Part shown: positions 11,471-21,686 of the stretch, piece by piece
Layout: each line of letters begins with the position of its first letter
How positions within the stretch are numbered: position 1 is the first letter of the stretch
Assembly (NCBI GenBank): GCA_025449115.1
Contig: JAHLKC010000017.1
Coordinates: forward strand, 248,001 to 312,000
From: Chytridium lagenaria
Lineage: Eukaryota; Chytridiomycota; Chytridiomycetes; Chytridiales; Chytridiaceae
Direction: 5' to 3'
DNA: 64,000 bases
Notes under the pieces: model-generated
What the model was told of the DNA's origin: nothing
Database searches by the model: none
What the model saw: the letters and a program-made list of their open reading frames with translations, nothing else
Position numbers and translations under genes: made by a program

Positions 11471-12645
11471 TGTTATGAAGGGGTAAAAGATGTAGCGGCT
11501 CGCTATACTGTAAATATATACTAAGAAAGTGATATTATTATTCTAATGTCTACATTAAGCTGCATGCAGCACCGCAGCCCAGTCGTGTCGACTATCTCGT
11601 TTTAAGCGTTATCTGCATGTTCGTCCTTCTCCTTTTTTGTTAGGAACAATTAGACGGAATGAATAAAGTTCTTTAGTTCTTTTTATTGTTTACCTTTGTT
11701 CTATGTTTAATCGAGTTTTAAAGCATTCTTTCTAGTCCTTTTATCATGATTGTTCTTTATTCTGCTTTATTCTTTATATGTACTTCTCGTCAAGTATAAA
11801 AGGCGACGAGTCCTCCCATTCTTTACTTCACTTTTCCTTACAATAAACTTCGTTTCCCCAACAATCCTTTCCAAGGAGAAGTTTCCTCTCTTGACACAAA
11901 TGGACCGATTCCGAGCGATCGTTTATAATAAGGACATATTGCGCGGAGTTTAAAAGTTCGATTTTTTTTAAAAAAAAAAAGAATCGTCTTTACTCAAGAC
12001 AGAAATAGACCGAACGATCGTTCATGGCAATGATATAGGTATATACTCTGCGGAGTTTTAAAGTTTGTTAGGGAAAAAAAAACCACAAAAAAAAGATGAA
12101 AGCAGAGAAAAGCGGTATAGCGCGGCGATAAGTTCAAGACCACATTACGAGTTCGACACCAGAATTACGGTGCGCTTGTCTCATTGTAAATGTTGCCGTT
12201 AACATCCGTCGGAGATCTAATAATCGAAAGAGAAGGGGGTACGGTCGCGCGCAAAACCACTTGACCACCATGCGCCTATTAAATGAAGTTAAATTATATG
12301 GAATAAAAAGAGTGTCTTTGACTGATCGCGCAGAATAGGCCAAGTGATCTTTACATTGACAAAGAGACTTTTAACTCCAAAAGTGAAGTGACGGTTGAGA
12401 AATGAATCTACATGGAAAATACCAGTCTGCAATAACGTATCTACCCTTCATAGGCGCCTGCATGCATGCCTTCATGATGCACAAGTATAAAAATTAATGT
12501 AAAATATTCAGAAATATTCTTTACCCACTCCCACGCATCGTATGTTGCAACACACACCAACACACACCAACACGCTCTCTCTACTCTCCCCGACTCTACT
12601 CAACTGTACTTGTTCCAATAGCACTCTTCAGCTCATCACGTATCA
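11471..12645. other. Intergenic, AT-rich, no gene supported
   Basis: The 3' region of the four-WSC gene and upstream region of a small two-exon gene. It holds a degenerate spaced direct repeat (11893-12072) and, just before 12600, a CT-rich and ACACACC-rich tract of the kind seen at fungal promoters. Confidence 0.5.
11893..12072. repeat. Degenerate direct repeat, two copies of about 70 bp
   Basis: Two diverged copies (about 11893-11963 and 11998-12072) share GACCGA, CGATCGTT and GCGGAGTTT in the same order, each followed by a poly-A run. The origin is unknown; it could be a decayed element or a local duplication. Confidence 0.5.
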
Positions 12646-12895
12646 ATGCCTGTTGACAGGCATCCAGCTGTAATCAGTGAGTATCTACATATCGACTCCA
12701 CCTCCAAAGGATTCCCACATCCACTTGCTCTTCATTCCATTCCCTGTTTCTAATCTGATGAATGACCACCAGTGCATTTCAGAGACGAAGGCTGAGGATG
12801 AAAAGATCACCGGAAGTCAGAATCACGGAAGTGAGCTGGCACCAGACCAATCCTTTGCTGACGTGGCTACTCGGCAAGCCTCTAACCACCATTGA
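12646..12895 (+). CDS. Possible small two-exon gene, 47 residues
   Basis: An ATG at 12646 opens an exon of 31 bases that ends at a clean GTGAGT donor (12677). A TTTCAG acceptor at 12782 restores the frame and the second exon stops at 12895. The peptide is hydrophilic, begins MPVDRHPAVIKTKAEDEK and ends with QASNHH, and has no signal peptide. The region upstream of the ATG is CT-rich, as at many fungal promoters. No homologue was recognised. A foldback element begins 68 bases after the stop and may lie in the 3' UTR. Being so short, the call rests only on the splice signals and frame. Confidence 0.4.
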
Positions 12896-12963
12896 CCACC
12901 ACTCAAGGAGATGGCAAGAAATTAAAAAGTAGGTTTACCCTTCCACACCCACCTAAGTAAACC

Positions 12964-13367
12964 TTTAATGCCAACTAACAACTAATTCAGGGGGAATGCC
13001 ATCCCGCTCAGAGAATCAACCTACTATCCACACCAAGCCGCACCTGGTGGGGTTGGTGGGAGAAATCACATCAGCAGGGGTTGGAACAGCCTGTGCAGCC
13101 AAAGGCCAAGGGACCAGCCTCAACCCTACTGGCGATGTTTTAGATACTCCACCTTTCAATAATTTGAAAGGACGCTTACTTTCGCATCGCCAGTAGGGTC
13201 AAAGCGTGTCACTTCGCCTTCGGCTGCACAGGCTGTTCCAACCCTGCTGATGTGACTTCTTCCACCAGCTCCACCAAGTGCGGCTTGGTGCGGCTTGGTG
13301 CGGACAGCAGGTTGGCTCTTTGAGCGGTAAGGCCTTCCCCCTGAATTAGTTGTTAGTTGGCATTAAA
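12964..13367. mobile_element. Foldback (long inverted-repeat) element, MITE-like
   Basis: The sequence from 12964 to about 13155 is repeated in inverted orientation from about 13170 to 13367, giving arms of about 195 bases around a tiny loop near 13163. The ends read TTTAATGCCAACTAACAAC and its reverse complement. The arms match imperfectly; the right arm has an extra GCGGCTTGGT copy. TTAA lies at both ends, which would fit a TTAA target duplication as in piggyBac-like elements, but it is part of the palindrome and so ambiguous. There is no transposase. It is probably a non-autonomous element; its transcript would fold into a long hairpin. Confidence 0.75.
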
Positions 13368-13830
13368 TGATTTTTCTCAACGTTGCAACGCGCTGAAAGT
13401 TGACGCCGCATTGACTTCTGTCATGTCCTCCAATCTGGTTGCGGTGATCCCTAGTTTGGCAGCTGTATCCTCTTCAATCCAACCCATCTACTACTATTTA
13501 AAAGATACGCGAGCAACCGATCAGGAAGTGGAACAACACTAGTGATTGATTCCATCCTCTTAAATCCGCTCCACTCCACTTCGACCCTGCGTGAAGATAT
13601 CTAAACGTGCAACAAACGTGTCACCAATCGTAAATGTGCGCGCTTATCTGATGCCAGAGCTCTGGCCAGATATGGACGGTCGAGTAATGCTGAATGTTCA
13701 TGAAGGTATTTATATTATTTTTAAGTTGTCGGGTAAATACACTAAAAATGCTTTGTCACCCCAGCACAACGAACTCTCCATCACGCAATCCGTCATCCCT
13801 TCACATAGCATTCATTGAGCATTCGCCGTC

Positions 13831-15244
13831 ATGATGTTTGCACGTCATCTCCTAAACCCACATCCTTCCACTCGTCGTCTCATCATGAACTCCGACCGTC
13901 TTCTCAACGTCTCCTCCACAGCCTCCCCATCCAAACCATCACCTCTTCCACCAACCCCAACCAACAACGTTCACCTATCCTCAACCTTCCTCACCCTCCC
14001 TCTCTCAACCCCAACCCGCTACCACTACCGCTGGCTCCGTCACAACTGCTCCTGTCAAATCCCACACGGTTGTCGTCACCCCCAAACAGGTGAACGCATC
14101 ATCGACAGTGTGGACGTTTCAACCTCGGTTCATCCGAAAACAGTGCAATGGACGGATAAGGGACTTTACGTGCGTTGGGATGATGGGCATGAATCTGTTT
14201 ATGGGAGAGAGTGGTTGGAGGAGTTTGTGTATGATCGGAAAACGAGTGGCAGGAGGGTTGATGGGGTGAGTGTACACAACGGGGAATCGAGGATAAAGTT
14301 GGGAAGTTGGAGGACATGAGTGGTAGATTTTAACGAGGTGTTGGGGAGGTTTGGGGTGAAGGTTGGAGAGGGAGAGACGGTTGCTGTAGAAGTGATTGGG
14401 GGGATAAGTACAGGAGGTTGGTGAAAGATCGAATGGACAGGTTTGGAGCTGTTGTCGTGAAAGGACGCGGAAGCGATACTGAAGTGATCATGTAAGCACA
14501 CCCTTCTTTTTTTGTTTTCCTTTCGCATGTATCTTATAATCCTAGAAACGACTTTCTCCCACAGGGCAAATCCGTCATCCCAACCCATTTTGGTCGAATC
14601 GAAGACCTCCGTACTGACAACACGACCAATGAAAACACTGACCAACTCGGGTACACTGATGCACCGGTCGAAGTCCACACAGACCAACCTTTCATTGCTC
14701 ATCCACCAGGCATGCAGATGCTTCATAGCGTGACACCTGCGCCGAATAAAGGGGATGGAGATAGTTTGCTTGTGGATATGAAGGCTGTCTCTGAATATTT
14801 GAGGGTACGCATCCCGATGCTTGGAAGCTTTTAACGACGATGCCGGTGACGTTTGATCGACGACAGAAGATTTTAGGAGCGTACAGGTTAAGCCTTTGTT
14901 GGAGGTGGATGGGGAGGGGTTATTAAGCAAGTGAGATATTCGTATTTCACGCATGGTGAGTCCTTTTGCCTTTTGATCCTTGACAGGTCTAATCTCCTCT
15001 TAGCACCATTCACAACCCCTTCGTTTGACGACATACCGGCCTGGTACAAGGCTTACGACCTCCTCGCTCACCTCGTCCGTGACAATGCATCACCCTTTCG
15101 AAATCGGTTCCGTCTTGAGAGTGGGGATCTCGTGCTGTATGATAATCACCGGATGTTGCATGGGAGGACGGGGTTTTCTGGGTTCAGCATGTTCGTGGGG
15201 TGTATTTCGCGTCAGATGATGTGAGGGAGAGATTGAGTAGTTGA
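13831..15244 (+). CDS. Gamma-butyrobetaine dioxygenase-like (TauD/TfdA fold), frame-broken
   Basis: The N-terminal part carries the cysteine-rich motif typical of BBOX1/TMLH proteins (HYRWLRHNCSCQIPHGCRHP). The catalytic part follows in exons after 14565 and 15002. VEVHTDQPF provides the Fe(II)-binding HxD motif, and YDNHRMLHGRTGF the distal His. Known family members use 2-oxoglutarate and Fe(II) to hydroxylate gamma-butyrobetaine or trimethyllysine in carnitine synthesis; sequence alone does not settle which. The frame is broken by single-base shifts near 14320, 14410, 14580, 14805, 14890 and 15185, with family-like sequence resuming each time. It is either a recent pseudogene or, more likely given similar breaks in housekeeping genes here, indel errors. 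The N-terminus has a run of basic and hydroxylated residues that could target mitochondria. Confidence 0.75.
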
Positions 15245-15675
15245 GATACGGGGTTTGCGCGTGGGGGAAATGACGCATGATGGTGTCTCGTGGGGTTATG
15301 ACAGACGGACTCTTACCTAATTTATCGTGAAGGCGCGGAATAAAGAACGATAATTGATCTCTATATTTTTTGGATAAATGTGCAATGATGAACTAGGGAT
15401 CTTGGAAGATGAAGTTTTTAAAGCAATTTCGTATTTTATGTTACGATATGGAAAATTGCCGAATATGGATGTTGAAGATTATGGAAAAAATTCTAAGTCA
15501 AAATCAAAATAGAATGTGAATGTTGCTCCAAACGCGTGCGAAAACACCATTAAAAAAATCGCCACAAGCAACTCTGCACTCATTCAACGATAAAATCACG
15601 GTATATTTATTGCAACATGCAACTCTCAAATAAAAAAAAAATGCCACCTCATTTAACACGACTATACAAAACCAA
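15245..15675. other. Intergenic between convergent genes
   Basis: AT-rich, without a supported gene. It contains the 3' regions of the dioxygenase gene and the zinc-finger gene. Confidence 0.5.
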
Positions 15676-16718
15676 CTAACCTCCTCCACAACACTCACAC
15701 CACCTTCGCACCTCCACACCTCCCCCTCTCCAATGTCTCATCATCGCATCCTGTCTCGAAAACATGCTCCCACACCCCGGACACCGATGCTCCTTCTTCT
15801 TTGTATGCGAATTCACGTGTCGCTGCAGTTCCTGGTTTGTGCAGAAGAGACGGGAGGTGTCACAGCCTGGGATGGGACAGGAGAAACGGGGACGACGGGT
15901 GTGGGATTTGCGGTGGTTTTTGAGTTGGCTGGCGGTGGGGAAGGTGCGGTGGCAGTTGGGGTGGGGCATGTGCGGGTTGTGGGTGTGGAGGTGGATGGGG
16001 TTGTGGTGAGGTGGATGGGGTGATGGTGATGGAGGGTATCGAGGGTTGGGGGTTAGTTGGAGGGACCGTGGGGACTCTGAGGAGTTTAAGAAATCGTCAA
16101 AGCTTGTTGTGCTGTCATTTTTGCACTGAGAATGGGCAGAGTTGATGGGTGACAACGGTGAAACACTGACGGTCGCTGAAAGATCCACAGGTTCAGGTGA
16201 CGCCATCAATCTAATGTTGGGTATGGTGACATCAAGGTATGGAGATGACGGAACGATCCCAGTCATCTGTGGGTTGATTGTGGGTACAATTCTCCATCTG
16301 GTGTGGTTGGATAAAAGTCTGACAGTGAACTGAACGACGGCGAACGAGTCATATCCGCGATTTGAAGGAGTGAGAGGATGTCCTCGTTTGATGGCCATCT
16401 GCTCATGTAGTTTAATGATGCATCCAAGTGTCCTGAGGGTATTGATGGGATTTGGAGCGGGGAGTATATGGTGGAGCTTGGAGACATCTGCAAGGTGGGC
16501 AAGTCCAGTGGAACAATGGTGCTGGAAAGCATGGAATCATCGATGGGATATACAGGTGTAAGCATATATTGAGGTAAAAAGGTGAGGAGCATTGGAGTTA
16601 TGGCAGGGGTAGGCGGTAAATGCGACACCTCCCCATTCTCTACACTCATCACTGACGACGACGATGAGCACATGACGGGGGATAGCATATCCCGCAACAA
16701 CGATTCAACGCCCTCCAT
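15676..16718 (-). CDS. C2H2 zinc-finger transcription factor
   Basis: The N-terminal half (from ATG at 16718) is a Ser/Pro/Thr-rich region typical of activation domains. The frame then changes between 16263 and 16398; a single missing base would join the two parts. The C-terminus holds three tandem zinc fingers. Finger 2 is complete (FSCPIPGCDTSRLFCTNQEL, then H-x3-H). Finger 3 (HRCPGCGSMFSRQDAMMRHW) ends as a C2HC type with a downstream Cys. Finger 1 reads MPHPNCHRTFPTASQLKNH and lacks its first Cys as printed; one extra C in the C-run near 15967 would restore CPHPNC. Acidic and Ser-rich sequence with C-terminal fingers suggests a DNA-binding regulator. Targets are unknown. Confidence 0.7.
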
Positions 16719-17205
16719 GGTCTACAGAGTGCAATTGTTGATTTGACGAGACGGCCTTCTCTGTCTCCTTCCATATATACGCGGGCATGGCCACCTTGGG
16801 GCTACTTGATGACGGCCAACTCTGAGCCCCATAACTAAAAATTCAATTGAGAGTTGCCATTTTTGGCAAGTGTATGACAAGCCTCAAAAATGAAAAGGGG
16901 GTTTAATCATTTCACCAAAAAGCGGTAAGCGGCATCTGAATACTTTTTTTAAAAATAAAAAACAAACACGAAACAAAGCAGCGATAAATAGAAAAAATAA
17001 ACGCGTCTCAGATATCTTGTCCGTGTAAAATTCCGTGTCAAATTTGATATCAAGAAAATAAAAAGAATTCCACACACAACTAAAATAATAAACATCAAAA
17101 TATATATCTACAGATTTCCCTTAAAAGAGTATTTGAACCGCCAGCGGTTTTCAAAATTTGAAACTTTTAAAGGTATTGCGACTTGAATAACTCAACCGAC
17201 TGTTT
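16719..17205. other. Intergenic: promoter of zinc-finger gene
   Basis: About 490 AT-rich bases upstream of the zinc-finger start and downstream of the coiled-coil membrane gene. No motif is called. Confidence 0.5.
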
Positions 17206-18489
17206 CTACCGATCAATGCCATCCGCCATCTCCTGCCACACGCCAACACCCCTGAAATCCCCTACAATAATTAAAGGCTCGACCCCAGTTCTCCCCTTCC
17301 CAGACACCTCCAATTCCTTTTCAAACAACTCAACCCGTCTCTCGTTCATCGTCCAGAAAGCTTCCCGTGCTTGGTTTTCCAATGATGTAATGGTGGTGCG
17401 GAGGGTAATGATGCGATCGGAGCGTTCGTCGAGAGGAGAGACGGAGGGGGTTGAGAGGGAGGAAAGTTCGGATTGAGCCTAATTTTAAGGGGGCTAAGTT
17501 AGAAACATGTGGACACGTAGTAGGTTGGAATTGGTTGAAAGCAAAAAGAGAGAGAAATAATTACCTGGATGATAGCTAGTGAAATTTCGTCGATAACGCA
17601 GCGATCGTCAAGGTCTTTAGGATCATATGGAATGCGTTTTCAAAAAGGCTTAGATTTCTGTGCGTTGTTCAACAAGTTGATGTTTTTTGGATTCGAGTTC
17701 TTCCAGCTGTCATTCGGGTGAGTACTCAGATAAACAGTTGGAAGAGAATGGATGCTCACCCTTTCTTTCGCAGATACGAGAATGTCAGATATCCTTGCTG
17801 CACGCTTTACGATGAAGTTCCATTGAGGATCGAGGTGATTGGGTACGGAGACACCTTGTCCGTGTTCATACCCTACAAAAGGTTTCGTTCAATCCAACAT
17901 TCCCCATTAATAAAACCACAACCAAATCAAAGAAACAAAACAGAAAAAAAAACTCACAGAGATAAATGAAGGTAACAAGAACGACAACCACGACCCCGAC
18001 AAGCGATGGTTGCCGTGAGGATGCCTGTCATTCGGTCTGATGCCAAAGGTAAGTTGTCAGCGTCAAGACAAACAATGTCGTACAATGTCTAAATCGAAAA
18101 ATCCAGGGAACTGTTACTCACCCTTGATGATGCGGAGGATCGGTGAGTCGTCCTTTGACTGCATCTTCTGATGCTCCATCGGAGGTTGGCCTCAATGGAG
18201 GAGACGAGGGATCGCTGTGTTTTTAACAGATGGCGAAAGTATGTTCGTTTAGCATTGGGGTATGAGGACAAGAGAGGAGGTCAAGGATTTTACCTGATCT
18301 TGAATGAGAGGTTCAGTCATGGCGAGTAATGCGATAGCGTTTGCAAGGGATTCTATATGGATGAATGCGAGATGGGGTGAGATGATGCATGCGTTAAAAA
18401 AGGATTTCAGTGATGATCAGAGGAATAGAAAGTGGGAGGCACTCACGGTATTGGTCCAAGTCCTCATGCGTGATATGTGGTGAATGCAT
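17206..18489 (-). CDS. Unrecognised single-TM coiled-coil protein
   Basis: An ATG at 18489 opens a short exon (MHSPHITHEDLDQY) joined through at least five short introns to a stop at 17206. Exon ends use GTGAGT/GTAAGT-type donors. The N-terminal part (SLANAIALLAMTEPLIQDQ and MEHQKMQSKDDSPILRIIK) is helical. A hydrophobic segment LVGVVVVVLVTFIYL follows and looks like one membrane span. The C-terminal part (RAARISDILVSAKER, LEELESKKHQLVEQR, then a helical tail) looks coiled-coil. At least three single-base frame breaks are needed (near 18155, 17995 and 17650). I do not recognise the family. Coil-TM-coil layout is seen in organelle membrane scaffolds, but no function is assigned. Confidence 0.5.
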
Positions 18490-19628
18490 CTTTTGCGTAG
18501 TGCTTTTCTCTCTGGTCAAGTTTCTCTCTCGATGGTTTTCGTTCGTGCGCGTTTAAACGGGGATGGATGGATGGATGGATGATGAATGGATGACGGAATG
18601 AATGAATGAATCACAGTTTGCAACTTGTGAGGCCAAGTGACGGTATGAAGTAGCAAGTTTTATAGAAGTATGATTTATTTCCTTTTTCTTTTTTACGTTT
18701 TACAATATGAATAAATAAAATAAAATAATAAAATATTAATAAATTTCATATGGCAAGCCGACAGCAGGTGGAATAATAATGAACGACCAATCCATCCATC
18801 CGTCTGGCTTTTACTGGGCAAAGGAGACGAAGTGCGGCGGCGTGGCCATTGGCTCATTTCTCAGGGTGAGTAAAATGACAATTTATGTTTCGGACTTTGA
18901 AACTAATGTATTAATTTAAATTGGGGGGGGGAGGGGAATTGTCATTTTTATAATAAATGACTGGATACATTGAATGCTTGGAAATGAGTGCCATCGTTGA
19001 GTAATATATTGCACATGCTGGAGATGTGGAGGAGGAGGTTGGTGCAGTTCAAAGTCATTTATTTAGTGGCGCTACTTGTGAATCTCCCATCGTCGTCGGT
19101 CGGTGAATTGTATACTCCGGTAGAATTGAGGATCCCATTCATCTGTCTTCAACGTGTACTATATATGAAAAACTGATGCGACTTTCTGTGCGTTGCGGCA
19201 GAGTCTAGCCGGTTCCCTTGGATCCAGCGGAGTTCGGTGACGGGTTTAAACCCATCCTCAAAAAAGGGTTGAAGGTAGACAAACTCGGACGACTTTAACC
19301 CATGCACGTCTCCGTATTTGACGTTTGCCCTTTATTCAGCAGCTTTGACTTGGGCAGTGGACTGAATGACACTATTCTATTACCAAATTCTTCCGTCATT
19401 TTAATGTCAGTGATTCATACCAGTTTAGTGCCTAAGTGATCCGTAGCTTATTCAAAGGAAGTTGGACGATAAATGGCATATGCAATGTTTATATTGAAAA
19501 GAAAAAAAGCAACAAGAAAAAAGTGTATCATTTCTAGTCTCAACGTGCTGTCTTAAGAGGCTTGATTGATCTCCTCAAATCAATCAACCATGTCTAGATG
19601 AATCAGCTGGTCACAGCATTAAGGCGGA
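18490..19628. other. Intergenic, 1.1 kb, with ATGG microsatellite
   Basis: No gene is supported. A GGAT/GAAT microsatellite lies at about 18560-18612. An AT-rich tract follows at 18660-18750, and a G-run at about 18923. The right end is the 3' region of the WSC gene that stops at 19629. Confidence 0.5.
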
Positions 19629-20630
19629 TCACTCAGGCGCGGTTGGGCCACCTGCAGGATCAACAGCGGGACCTCCAGCAGGAGGAGGGGGTGCTCCTGC
19701 TCCTGCACCTCCAGCAGGGGGTGCTCCTCCTCCTGCACCGCCAGCAGGGGGTGCTCCTGCTCCTGCACCGCCAGCAGGGGGAGCTCCTGCTCCGCAGCCA
19801 GCAGGGGAGCGCCAGCAGGAGGAGCACCTTCGTCACCACCCTCAGGAGGAGCACCACCTTCCGCACCACCAGCAGGAGGTGCACTAGCGGCGGTCACTGA
19901 ACCACCCATCTCAGCATTAAAGTAGGCATCAAGACGCCAATCGCCGCCACAATTTTGGGAGAGGTCCGAAGTACAACGCATGGAGCATTCGGTGGAGACA
20001 GTCATTCGACTTTCAAAGCTCACGGCAGGAAGAGCAGCGCCCCAACATTCCTTTTTTAAAAGTTCATATTAGATCCATACAAAACAGTTGGGAAAAGGGA
20101 TAAATGGGGAAACGACAAAGTAAACTTACTCCTTTCCATTGCGTTCCAAAGTACGCATATCCTTTCGCCTTTGCAGCCGCCTCACAGGTCTGCGGCGTCG
20201 CACCACTCACAATCAACTTTTCAGCCAATATCCTATTCTCCATCGCATACGGTTCCGGTTCCTTGATGCATCCCGCATACTTGTACGAAGACGCACCCCC
20301 ACATTGACCGGATGGAGCCGAGGTTGGAGGAGCTTCTGGGGAAGCCGGGGGAGCTCCTGCTGAATCTGGGGCCGGGGGAGCTCCTGCCGCTGGAGCCGGA
20401 GGAGCTTCTGGTGCACCTGCGGCCTGTTTAGTGTGATGAGAGGATGGGGTTCCAGGGTATGGAGGACGAACGGCGTTGATGGATGAGGAGGAGGGGAAGG
20501 TGTTGGATTGGGATTGGAGTAGGGCGACGAGTCTACGGCCTGCGCTTTCTGATGAGTCTAGATGATGCCTGTTAGCAGTGACGACGGATGCTGTGCAGAT
20601 CGCTGTCGCGAGGAGGAGGAGGTTGACCAT
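19629..20630 (-). CDS. Secreted single-WSC protein with Gly-Ala-Pro tail
   Basis: ATG at 20630 gives the signal peptide MVNLLLLATAICTASVVTA; an upstream in-frame ATG at 20666 is possible. An Ala/Pro-rich segment precedes one WSC domain (YKYAGCIKEPEPY, AYFGTQWKG, then the usual phase-0 intron, ECWGAALP, SMRCTSDLSQNCGG). The C-terminus is a tail of GAPPAGGAGAG repeats. As printed, the tail shifts frame near 19804, where a run of four Gs (plus strand) stands where the other repeat copies have five. Correcting it keeps the Gly-Ala-Pro repeat to a stop at 19629-19631. There is no membrane anchor, so it is likely secreted or wall-associated, like the other three WSC genes of the window. Confidence 0.85.
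19687..19803. repeat. 30-bp coding tandem repeat (GAPPAGGAGA)
   Basis: About four copies of a 30-base unit (GGGGGTGCTCCTGCTCCTGC at its start, plus strand) within the WSC gene encode a Gly-Ala-Pro decapeptide on the minus strand. The five-base G-run in each copy gives an internal standard for detecting an indel in the neighbouring copy. Confidence 0.85.
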
Positions 20631-21686
20631 CTCTGCAGCTCGTTGTTCAGTCTTTCTTCGAGACACAATAGACGTCTTTTGGTTTGGGGAACGTTACAAG
20701 GAAACTGCCTATTTGAGAATGACAATTTATTAGACACTCTTTTCTTCCAGCTATAGGAACCGTCATCGTCATCCATCTTCATAATTTCGTATCCAAAGAC
20801 CTTTCTCCATCCCATCCATCCCATCGCATCCATCCATTACTGAGGATGCATTAGAACTCATCATGGACATTGCACTCATGGAGACGGAGTCGACCTGGAA
20901 CATGCAGCCATTTACTGCAAGATCACTAGCTTTCAAGCTCTGAAAGTCGCATATTCCTCTTGAGCTCACTCGACGTTACCGACTTGCGACAGTGTCAAGC
21001 TAAAGGCGCATTCAATTTCAATGCGATCTCTTTTTACTACCATCCAGTCACACATCATTCTTCGCCATTTGATATCAAGGTTAGCATTCCATCTCCTACC
21101 ATTCTAGAGGATCGTCTGGCAAAAATTACCCTGATGATAAAATAGTTCAACTGAACAACTACTAAAGACATGTCGAACAACCTTCCATCTTTCGCTCCTA
21201 TCTGATCCTTTGCCAAACGATCCTCTTCCTCTTTTATTCTTTTCCATCTTTGAAACCGTTGCTGATTGTTTTATTCCGCTGTTTCGCAGAAAAGGAAGGT
21301 TTATTTGCTGGATTTATGGATACTTGAAAGGAGATGGCGTCTTGGATCTTTTTTTTCCCTGATGGATTTATAGTTTAGTCTTTGTAGGAATATGGAAGCG
21401 ATTGGGATGCTATTCACCAACTCGAAGTATTTATTTCATCACGACCGCGCCTATCGCAATCGAAGTCAAACCTGGACGCCACGAGGAATCGGTAGGACGA
21501 TACTATGTATTATGCCTCGGACATTATATGTTCTAAAAAGTAAATAAAGTGTAAAGGATTGGCTTTAATCCTTTAAAGAAAGCTTCAAGTTCCGTTCGAT
21601 TATTAACAACGTAAACGAATTTAATTTTTAAAAAAGCCGTTCAAATGACGACTGAAGCATGTTTTATTTTAGATAATATTACCATG
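20631..21686. other. Intergenic, with a possible degenerate F-box-like remnant
   Basis: No intact gene. On the plus strand, about 20835-20940 encodes ITEDALELIMDIALMETEST and then a TARSLA motif. Roughly 21-60 bases later SSLDVTDLRQCQ follows in another frame. This resembles the start of an F-box domain but is broken, so it may be a decayed copy. The similarity is weak. The stretch 21170-21680 is AT-rich with nothing recognisable. Confidence 0.3.

Noticed and set aside
12190..12290. tRNA- or SINE-like sequence on the minus strand (GTGGTCAAGTGG, then a GTGTCGAACTC motif about 100 bases on)
   Set aside because: It has an A-box-like and a weak B-box-like string, but no acceptor stem, no anticodon arm and too long a spacing. 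Not enough to call.
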